Assembly (NCBI GenBank): GCA_902522325.1
Contig: CABYVA010000005.1
Span: forward strand, 1 to 49,801
DNA from: an uncultured Pelagibacteraceae bacterium
Lineage (GTDB): Bacteria > Pseudomonadota > Alphaproteobacteria > Pelagibacterales > Pelagibacteraceae
Length of the DNA: 49,801 nucleotides
Direction of reading: 5' to 3'
The first letter of the stretch is position 1. Each line of letters opens with the position of its first letter. The translations under genes were made by a program, and so were the position numbers. Under the pieces are notes generated by a model. That model searched no databases, was not told the DNA's origin, and saw only the letters and a list, made by a program, of their open reading frames with translations. Shown piece after piece: positions 43,623 through 49,801 of this stretch.

Positions 43623-44232
43623 CCTTAGGGTTAGATGTTCCAGCAGAGACTATAAATTTAGAAGCTTCCTCGAAACTAATATCTAAATATATAACCTCTT
43701 CTTTAGGAAACATTAATAAAAAACCACTTGTTGGATTTGGTGTCGTTGGAACAAAGACGTTCACTAATTCTCTATTAGTTTTAGATTGTATTTCACCTTT
43801 ATTATCTTTAGTTGCAAAACCAACCGCCCAAGTACCTTTTCTTGGATACTCAACCAAGACAACACTTTTTTTGCCAGATTTATTTTGAGTAAAAGTTTCT
43901 GTCATTTGAGTAAAGGCAGTGTAGATAGTTCTTAAAATAGGAATTTTTTTAAATAAATCGTCAATAAATTGTAAAAATTTTTTACCTAAAAAAGATAACG
44001 ATAAGCCTCCTATTATAGTAATAAAAAAAACAGTTAATAATACTTCAAGACCAGGTATATAAAAATTAAGATATGTATTTGGGTTTATTTTTTCAGGTAA
44101 AATTTTCGAAGATAGATTTAATAATAATTTTGTAAGATATAAGGTAAAGGCGATTGGAATTAAAACTATAACGCCTGTAAAAAAATAGTTTCTAACTCTA
44201 AGTGCAAAGGATTTTTTTCTAGTTTTAGTCAT
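43615..44232 (-). CDS. DUF502 family membrane protein
   Basis: A 205-residue protein with two membrane helices (about 14-38 and 60-82) and a periplasmic or cytoplasmic beta-rich part. RNYFFTGVIVLIPIAFTLYLT, PILRTIYTAFTQMTETF, VVLVEYPRKGTWAVGFATK and VFVPTTPNPTSGFLLMFPKEEV are the family blocks. The function of DUF502 proteins is not established in bacteria. It stands alone, head to head with the M48 protease gene and tail to tail with recG. Confidence 0.87.
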   Translation of the reverse strand: MTKTRKKSFALRVRNYFFTGVIVLIPIAFTLYLTKLLLNLSSKILPEKINPNTYLNFYIPGLEVLLTVFFITIIGGLSLSFLGKKFLQFIDDLFKKIPILRTIYTAFTQMTETFTQNKSGKKSVVLVEYPRKGTWAVGFATKDNKGEIQSKTNRELVNVFVPTTPNPTSGFLLMFPKEEVIYLDISFEEASKFIVSAGTSNPKAK

Positions 44233-44353
44233 TAAGTTTTTTTACTATAGATTATTTTAATAGTTAAGCTTTAACACAAATATTACAACATTTTTTTTGG
44301 TATAAAACCATGCAAATTAACTTATTTTGTGATAATAACTATTTATTAATTCA

Positions 44354-45181
44354 ATGAATAGAAGAAAATTTCTCAATTATGTTGGCTGCAGTTGTGGCAG
44401 CTTAATTTTAAGCTCTTGCACAACAGTTCCAATTACAGAAAGAAAACAGTTAAAACTTATTCCCGAGCATAAATTAAATGCACAAGCTGCACAAATTTAT
44501 GAAAAAATAAAAAGCAAAGAGAAATTAAGTAAAGATAAAAAAAAATTAAATGAGATTGTAGAAATTGGAAAAAAAATGGAAGACTCTATAAGTGAATATT
44601 TTTATCAGTCAAATTTACAAGATCCAACCACCCAATTTGATTGGGAGTACATATTAATTGATAATGACAAAGTTAAGAATGCTTGGTGTATGCCTGGTGG
44701 GAAGATAGCTGTTTACACAGGCATACTTGATGTTACCAAAAATACAAATGGATTGGCTGCTGTGATGGGTCATGAAATTGCTCATGCAGTTGCAAAACAT
44801 TCTGTTGAAAGAGCAAGTAGAGCAACACTAATAAATACTAGCACTCAAATAATTGACATTGTTACAGGTGGAAAAATATCACAAGTTAACAGAACTACTG
44901 GCATGAATACTGTGGGATTATTATCTCAATTAGGATTAATGAATCCATTTAACAGAAAACAAGAAAGTGAAGCAGATTATTTAGGTTTAGTATTTTCTTC
45001 TTTATCTGGCTATGACATTAGAGAGGCTCCAAAAATTTGGGAAAGAATGAAAGAGTCCAATAAAGGTAAAGAGCCTCCAGAATTTATGAGCACTCACCCT
45101 TCGTCTGCTAATAGAATAAAAAAATTAAATGGTTGGATGAATGAAGTAATAATAGAATATCCGCCTATCGAAATTTCATAA
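44354..45181 (+). CDS. M48-family metalloprotease lipoprotein (LoiP/BepA-like)
   Basis: A 275-residue zinc protease. MNRRKFLNYVGCSCGSLILSSC combines a twin-arginine-like RRKFL with a lipobox LSSC (Cys22). The catalytic HEIAH is at 140-144 (MGHEIAHAVAKHS); WCMPGGKIAVYTGIL is typical of the family, and the third ligand is in ESEADYLGL. Such periplasmic proteases degrade misfolded envelope proteins. There is no TPR domain, so it is closer to LoiP (YggG) than to BepA. A strong inverted repeat lies six bases behind the stop. Confidence 0.92.
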   Translation: MNRRKFLNYVGCSCGSLILSSCTTVPITERKQLKLIPEHKLNAQAAQIYEKIKSKEKLSKDKKKLNEIVEIGKKMEDSISEYFYQSNLQDPTTQFDWEYILIDNDKVKNAWCMPGGKIAVYTGILDVTKNTNGLAAVMGHEIAHAVAKHSVERASRATLINTSTQIIDIVTGGKISQVNRTTGMNTVGLLSQLGLMNPFNRKQESEADYLGLVFSSLSGYDIREAPKIWERMKESNKGKEPPEFMSTHPSSANRIKKLNGWMNEVIIEYPPIEIS

Positions 45182-45186
45182 TCACA

Positions 45187-45217
45187 AGTAATAAAAAAAT
45201 TTTTAATTTTTTATTAC

Positions 45218-45218
<1 letters not shown>
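45187..45218. terminator. 12-bp AT-only inverted repeat, probable bidirectional terminator
   Basis: AGTAATAAAAAA (45187-45198) and TTTTTTATTACT (45207-45218) form a perfect 12-bp stem with an eight-base loop. It lies between the stop of the plus-strand protease gene and the 3' end of the minus-strand tRNA-Lys; the last base overlaps the tRNA CCA. The A/T runs give a U-tract in both directions. Few such signals are visible elsewhere in the window. Confidence 0.7.
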
Positions 45219-45293
<75 letters not shown>

Positions 45294-45341
45294 AACGGAA
45301 TTTCTTATAATGTTTTTTTTGAAATAATCAATGCGAATAAA

Positions 45342-46454
45342 TTATAACTTTTTAATAAATTGATCATGAAATTCATTAAATGTGCCATTCTTAATGTTTT
45401 TTCTAATTGCTAACATCAATTCTTGATAGAAATTAATATTATGCAAAGTTAATATCATTGATGCTAGTATTTCATTTGTATTAAACAAATGATTTAAATA
45501 GTTTTTGGAATACTTGTTTAGATTAAAATTTTTAGATTTTATGTCTAAAGGTTCATTATCTTTTTGATATTTAGAATTTTTTATATTTACACGACCATTC
45601 CAAGTAAAAGCTAAACCTGTTCTTCCAGATCTTGTTGGCAAAACACAGTCAAACATATCAATGCCTCTTTTAACAGCTCCTAATATATCAGAAGGAGTTC
45701 CAACACCCATTAAATATCTTGGTTTGTTTTCAGGTAAATGATCTTTTAAATTATCCAATACCTTAAACATTTCGTTCTGTGTTTCTCCAACAGCCAAACC
45801 ACCAACAGCATATCCATCAAATCCTATTTTAATTAATTCATTTAATGATTTTATTCTTAAATCATTAAATAATCCCCCTTGAACAATTCCAAATAAAGCT
45901 TTATGAGGATTTTTTCCAAACTCTTTTTTCGATCTTAAAGCCCAATAGGTAGATAGATTCATTGATTTTTCAATTTTTTTATAATCGTTTGTTTTTTTAG
46001 GACATTCATCCATAACCATTACAATATCAGAATTAAGCTTTTTTTGAATTTTAATACTAGTTTCCGGACTTAGTATTATTTTTTTTCCATCAATATGAGA
46101 ATTAAAAATGGCACCTTTTTCTCTATCTATTTTATTTAATTTAGATAAAGACATAACTTGAAATCCACCTGAATCAGTCAATATTGGTAAAGAACAATTC
46201 ATAAATTTATGTAAACCACCAACAGAAGCAATTCTGTCAGGACCTGGCCTTAACATTAAATGATAAGTGTTTGAAAGAATTATTTCTGAACCTGTTTTAA
46301 TTATATCGTCTATAAAAACAGCTTTTACAGTTGCTTGAGTCCCAACTGGCATGAATGCAGGGGTATTAATATTTCCTCGATGAGTTTCAATTAAGCCACA
46401 TCTTGCATCTTTATCTCTGGAGATGACATTAAAACCAAAATTTTTTAGTGCCAT
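45342..46454 (-). CDS. tgt: tRNA-guanine transglycosylase lacking the zinc cysteines
   Basis: Exchanges G34 for preQ1 in tRNAs with GUN anticodons. The TIM-barrel active site is intact: Asp94 in LTDSGGFQVMSL, GGLAVGE at 218-224, and the nucleophile region GIDMFDCVLPTRSGRTG (264-280). The structural zinc site normally reads C-x-C-x2-C...H in LDPECDCYTCRNYS; here the aligned positions are Ser307, Asn309 and Leu312, and only His338 remains (LTLHN). The length of 370 is normal. The usual upstream partner queA is missing between this gene and the cyclophilin (10-base gap). Confidence 0.93.
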   Translation of the reverse strand: MALKNFGFNVISRDKDARCGLIETHRGNINTPAFMPVGTQATVKAVFIDDIIKTGSEIILSNTYHLMLRPGPDRIASVGGLHKFMNCSLPILTDSGGFQVMSLSKLNKIDREKGAIFNSHIDGKKIILSPETSIKIQKKLNSDIVMVMDECPKKTNDYKKIEKSMNLSTYWALRSKKEFGKNPHKALFGIVQGGLFNDLRIKSLNELIKIGFDGYAVGGLAVGETQNEMFKVLDNLKDHLPENKPRYLMGVGTPSDILGAVKRGIDMFDCVLPTRSGRTGLAFTWNGRVNIKNSKYQKDNEPLDIKSKNFNLNKYSKNYLNHLFNTNEILASMILTLHNINFYQELMLAIRKNIKNGTFNEFHDQFIKKL

Positions 46455-46464
46455 TACTTTTAAT

Positions 46465-47025
46465 CTACAAAGATTTGAAACTTATTATTTTGTCCGGATT
46501 TTCTACTGAACCATTTTGATTTGAATCACCCATTTTAATTTTATCTACGAATTCCATTCCTTCGATAACTTTTCCAAAAACTGTATACTGTCTATCTAGA
46601 AACGGCGCTGGTTTAAAACATATAAAAAATTGACTATTTGCACTGTTTGGATCTTGAGATCTTGCCATAGACAAAACTCCTCTATCATGTGGCAAATCAT
46701 TAAATTCAGATTTAAGATCTGGAAGTGAAGATCCACCTGTACCTACTCTTCTCAAATCATATTTATCATTGGAAGAATTTCCAAATTGTACATCGCCTGT
46801 TTGAGCCATGAATCCTTCAATAACTCTGTGAAAAACAACATTATCATACTCTCCTTTGTCAGCTAAAAATTTTATTCTTTCAACGTGTTTTGGCGCAACA
46901 TCAGGGAAAAGTTCAATTTTAACATCACCATCTTTTAGTTTTAGTATCATCATATTTTCCTCTCCAATTATATAGTTAGTAAAAAGAAAAAAAAAAAATA
47001 AAATCTTAATACCAAATTTAAGCAT
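46465..47025 (-). CDS. exported peptidyl-prolyl cis-trans isomerase, cyclophilin type
   Basis: A 186-residue cyclophilin. A signal sequence (about 1-21, FGIKILFFFFLFTNYIIG) suggests the periplasm. The catalytic core is intact: VVFHRVIEGFMAQTGD, SMARSQDPNSANSQFFICF, FLDRQYTVFGKVIEGMEFVD. Alternative starts at the internal MM (residues 25-26) would give a cytoplasmic form. It overlaps coaD by eight bases; gyrA-coaD-ppi-tgt is a conserved alphaproteobacterial order. Confidence 0.93.
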   Translation of the reverse strand: MLKFGIKILFFFFLFTNYIIGEENMMILKLKDGDVKIELFPDVAPKHVERIKFLADKGEYDNVVFHRVIEGFMAQTGDVQFGNSSNDKYDLRRVGTGGSSLPDLKSEFNDLPHDRGVLSMARSQDPNSANSQFFICFKPAPFLDRQYTVFGKVIEGMEFVDKIKMGDSNQNGSVENPDKIISFKSL

Positions 47026-47512
47026 ATTTTTCTTTTAAATACTTTATAGTACTTTTTGTGGTAAATTTATTTACATCTCCACCCAAAGCTATAATTTCTT
47101 TTACAAATTTTGATGAAATAATTTGATTTTCAACATTAGACATCAAAAAAATAGTTTCTATATTATTATTAAGTTTTCTGTTCATGCCAGCTAGTTGAAA
47201 TTCATATTCAAAGTCAGATACTGCACGCAAACCTCTTAATATTATATTTGATTTATATTTTTTACATAAATTTGTTGTTAAAGTTCTAAAAGAAACTACT
47301 TTAATTCTTTTTTTTTTAAATTTTAGATCAGAAAATAAAGCAGTTTTAACGATTTCAATTCTTTCATCTGAACTGAAAAGATAATCTTTATTGCTTATGT
47401 CAGATATAGCAATTATCACAGTGTCTACAATTTTTAATGCTTTTTTAATAACATCAATGTGACCATATGTTATTGGATCAAACGTTCCTGGATAAATTGC
47501 ATTATTTTTCAT
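47018..47512 (-). CDS. coaD: phosphopantetheine adenylyltransferase
   Basis: Fourth step of coenzyme A synthesis: 4'-phosphopantetheine + ATP to dephospho-CoA. A 164-residue nucleotidyltransferase with YPGTFDPITYGHIDVIKKAL (Thr10, His18 of the TxGH motif), RGLRAVSDFEYEFQLAGMNR and the ISSKFVKEIIALGGDV end. It shares one base with the gyrA stop region and overlaps ppi by eight bases. Confidence 0.96.
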   Translation of the reverse strand: MKNNAIYPGTFDPITYGHIDVIKKALKIVDTVIIAISDISNKDYLFSSDERIEIVKTALFSDLKFKKKRIKVVSFRTLTTNLCKKYKSNIILRGLRAVSDFEYEFQLAGMNRKLNNNIETIFLMSNVENQIISSKFVKEIIALGGDVNKFTTKSTIKYLKEKYA

Positions 47513-49801
47513 CAGATTAAATTATCATCAATTTTAATTGCTGAAACAACTTTTTCATCGCCTGATAACTTAATAATTCTTACACCCTGGGTATTTCTAC
47601 CAGCTATTCTAATTTCCTTAACAGCAACTCTTATCACTCTTCCTTTATTTGTAGAAATTAATATATCGTCCCCTTCATTTACTGGAAAAGTAGACGAAAC
47701 GTTTCCGTTTCTATCAGAATTAATAATTCCTATTATTCCTTTGCCACCCCTATTTGTTACTCGATAATCATAATGAGATGTTCTTTTACCATAACCATTT
47801 TCAGTAATTGCAAGAATAAATTTTTCTTTTGCTATAATTTCTGATTTATTATCTTTGGTTAATTTACCGTTTTTTTTATTAGAAGAATGGTCAATTATAG
47901 ACAATGAAACGATTGTATCTTTATCAGATAAATTAATACCTTTTATTCCCTTTGAAGATCTACCCTTAAAAACCCTTAGTTTTTTAGACTCAAATCTTAT
48001 ACATTTACCATTTTTAGTTCCAAGAATAATATCTTGGTCATCTTTACATATTTTTACACCTATAATTTTATCGTTAGTATCAAGTTTCATTGCTATTTTT
48101 CCAGAGGCACTAATGGAAGAAAAATCCTCAAGTTTATTTTTTCTAACTTTTCCGTTCATAGTTGCAAAAACAATATTTAAGTTTTTCCATTCAGACTCAT
48201 CTTCAGGGAAAGGCATTATCGAGCTTATAGATTGATGGTTTTTTAATGGTAGTATATTAAATAACGATTTTCCTTTTGATGAAGCTGAACCTTCAGGAAT
48301 TTTCCAAGCTTTGATTTTGTAAACTAAACCCTCTGTAGAGAAAAATAAAACTGAAGTATGTGTATTTACAGACAATGTTTGAACTACCGAGTCCTCGTCT
48401 CTTGTTTTTATACCGGATTTGCCCTTTCCACCTCGTTTTTGTTTTTTCACGCTACTTAAGGCGCCTCTTTTAATATATCCTTGTAAAGTAACTGTAATTA
48501 TCACTTGCTCTTTTTGTATCGTTTCTTCAATATCATAATTTAAAACAGCATCAATAATTTGTGTTCTTCTTGGTACAGAAAACTTTTCTTTTATATTGTT
48601 CAACTCTTCGCTTATGACTTTTAAAAGTTCTTTTCTTGAATTTATAATTTTTTTTAACTTTGTAATAAGTTCAGATAGTTTTTTAATTTCATTTTCAATT
48701 TCACTAATACCAATAGCTGTTAATTTTTGGAGCCTAAGTTCTAAAATTGCTACAACTTGAGGTTCTGATAATGAATAAATATTTTTTCCTTTTCTAGACT
48801 CTATAAAATTTATAAGCTTTAATGATTTATTTATTTTCCATTTTGTATTAAGTAAAATCTTTTTCGCATCATCTGGTGTTTTGGAGTTTCTAATTATTTT
48901 TATAATTTTGTCTAAATTTTCCACAGAAACAGATAAACCAATAAGTATATGAGCTCTCTCCTCAGCTTTAGTTAAATCGAATTTTGTTTTTTTAATTACT
49001 ACATCTTCTCTAAATTTCAAAAAGTTCTCTAAAAAATCTTTTAGATTGCATGTTTTTGGTTTGTTATCGACTATTGCTAAAGTATTAAAACCAAAAGAAG
49101 ACTCGATAGATGTATATTTAAATAATTGTCTTTTAACAGTTTCAGGTTCAACATTTGACCTTAAGTCGATAGCTACTCGTATCCCTTCTCTATTTGACTC
49201 GTCTCTTATATCTCTTATACCTTCAATTTTTTTATCTCTTACTAACTCAGCTATTCTTTCGTTTAGTACTGATTTATTCACTTGATAAGGTATAGATGTA
49301 ATAATTAAACGTTCTCTATTATTTTTTGTTTGCTCAATTTTTATTTCGCCTCTAATTTTAAATGAACCACGACCAGTTTTATATCCCTCTTTAATAATGC
49401 TCTTACCTATAATAATTCCTCCTGTGGGAAAGTCAGGACCTGGTATATGTTTCATTAATTCGCTAACTTTAATTTCTTTGTTATTTATTAAAGCCAATGT
49501 GCCATTTATAATTTCACCTAAGTTATGAGGTGGTATACTAGTAGCCATACCAACAGCTATACCACCAGCTCCATTAACTAGTAAATTTGGATATTGAGCT
49601 GGTAAAACTGATGGTTCTTTTTCAGTTTCGTCGTAATTACTTTTAAAATCTACAGTTTGTTTTTCAATATCATCAATTAAAAATTGTGAAACTTTTGATA
49701 ATCTAGTTTCTGTATATCTCATTGCAGCAGGAGGGTCTCCGTCTACAGAACCAAAATTTCCTTGGCCTTCAACAAGTGGTAAGCTCATTGAAAAGTCTTG
49801 G
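47512..49801 (-). CDS. gyrA: DNA gyrase subunit A (N-terminus cut by window end)
   Basis: The frame is open through the right edge (preceded by QDFS in frame), so about 90 N-terminal residues are outside. The active-site tyrosine lies in AAMRYTE (codon at 49714-49716), just after [16 protein letters not shown]. The breakage-reunion domain and coiled coil are followed by the C-terminal beta-pinwheel with the GyrA box QKRGGKG (about 48420-48440), which separates gyrase from topoisomerase IV ParC. It supercoils DNA with GyrB. It is the first gene of the gyrA-coaD-ppi-tgt run. Confidence 0.96.
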   Translation of the reverse strand, partial: QDFSMSLPLVEGQGNFGSVDGDPPAAMRYTETRLSKVSQFLIDDIEKQTVDFKSNYDETEKEPSVLPAQYPNLLVNGAGGIAVGMATSIPPHNLGEIINGTLALINNKEIKVSELMKHIPGPDFPTGGIIIGKSIIKEGYKTGRGSFKIRGEIKIEQTKNNRERLIITSIPYQVNKSVLNERIAELVRDKKIEGIRDIRDESNREGIRVAIDLRSNVEPETVKRQLFKYTSIESSFGFNTLAIVDNKPKTCNLKDFLENFLKFREDVVIKKTKFDLTKAEERAHILIGLSVSVENLDKIIKIIRNSKTPDDAKKILLNTKWKINKSLKLINFIESRKGKNIYSLSEPQVVAILELRLQKLTAIGISEIENEIKKLSELITKLKKIINSRKELLKVISEELNNIKEKFSVPRRTQIIDAVLNYDIEETIQKEQVIITVTLQGYIKRGALSSVKKQKRGGKGKSGIKTRDEDSVVQTLSVNTHTSVLFFSTEGLVYKIKAWKIPEGSASSKGKSLFNILPLKNHQSISSIMPFPEDESEWKNLNIVFATMNGKVRKNKLEDFSSISASGKIAMKLDTNDKIIGVKICKDDQDIILGTKNGKCIRFESKKLRVFKGRSSKGIKGINLSDKDTIVSLSIIDHSSNKKNGKLTKDNKSEIIAKEKFILAITENGYGKRTSHYDYRVTNRGGKGIIGIINSDRNGNVSSTFPVNEGDDILISTNKGRVIRVAVKEIRIAGRNTQGVRIIKLSGDEKVVSAIKIDDNLI

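Overview
The window is chromosomal DNA of a very AT-rich, highly streamlined alphaproteobacterium. Protein sequences, gene order and the tiny intergenic gaps fit the marine SAR11 clade (Pelagibacterales). This is judged from the sequence by eye; no database was searched. About 60 protein genes, four tRNA genes (Glu-UUC, Pro-UGG, Ser-UGA, Lys-UUU) and several regulatory or structural elements are supported. Both edges cut a gene: riboflavin synthase on the left and gyrA on the right.

Layout. 1-5540 (+): riboflavin genes (ribE, a RibBX-type ribB, ribH), nusB, thiL and a K+-independent proton-pumping pyrophosphatase. 5537-8852: bamE (-), then a CBP3-like chaperone, rpmF, plsX, ihfA, a MerR regulator and rpmG (+), then chorismate mutase (-). 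8896-16491: ctaA (+), metY (-) with a SAM-V-like leader, rplM-rpsI, argC, a tiny lipoprotein, hom and two transporters. 16492-24950 is the accessory part. It holds a 420-base gene-free stretch, a short DNA alkyltransferase, a GC-richer island that looks like a structured RNA, a tiny membrane protein, a tyrosine recombinase with a strong promoter and palindrome, and a surface-polysaccharide cluster (nucleotide-sugar dehydrogenase, three single glycosyltransferases, one 702-residue double glycosyltransferase, a GIY-YIG protein). It is bounded by tRNA-Glu.

24966-29671 holds glpX, an SbmA/BacA-like transporter, a complex I accessory subunit, tRNA-Pro, a zinc-ribbon membrane protein, nhaA and a glutathione peroxidase. 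41087-29657 (-) is a long tightly packed run. It begins with a three-gene unit (YIDPGSGS micro-protein, NoeA-like methyltransferase, AlkP/sulfatase-like membrane protein), followed by rarD, and then an envelope and replication group (mltB, rlpA-like, dac, tmk, holB, metG, tatD, an MBL hydrolase). 41190-49801 holds tRNA-Ser, sdhE, recG, a DUF502 protein, an M48 lipoprotein protease, tRNA-Lys and tgt-ppi-coaD-gyrA.

Main themes. Compaction is extreme: six neighbouring convergent pairs overlap or abut, and the divergent start codons of bamE and the CBP3-like gene overlap inside CATG. Several enzymes have lost metal ligands usual for their families: three zinc cysteines in Tgt, two histidines in the MBL hydrolase, and the zinc cysteines of the RibA-like domain. 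Genes often present in related alphaproteobacterial blocks (DUF177, fabH, queA) are missing from their usual places. The most open puzzle is the structured, tmRNA-coding-half-like island next to the recombinase; the three-gene YIDPGSGS unit is the best candidate for an uncharacterised protein system.
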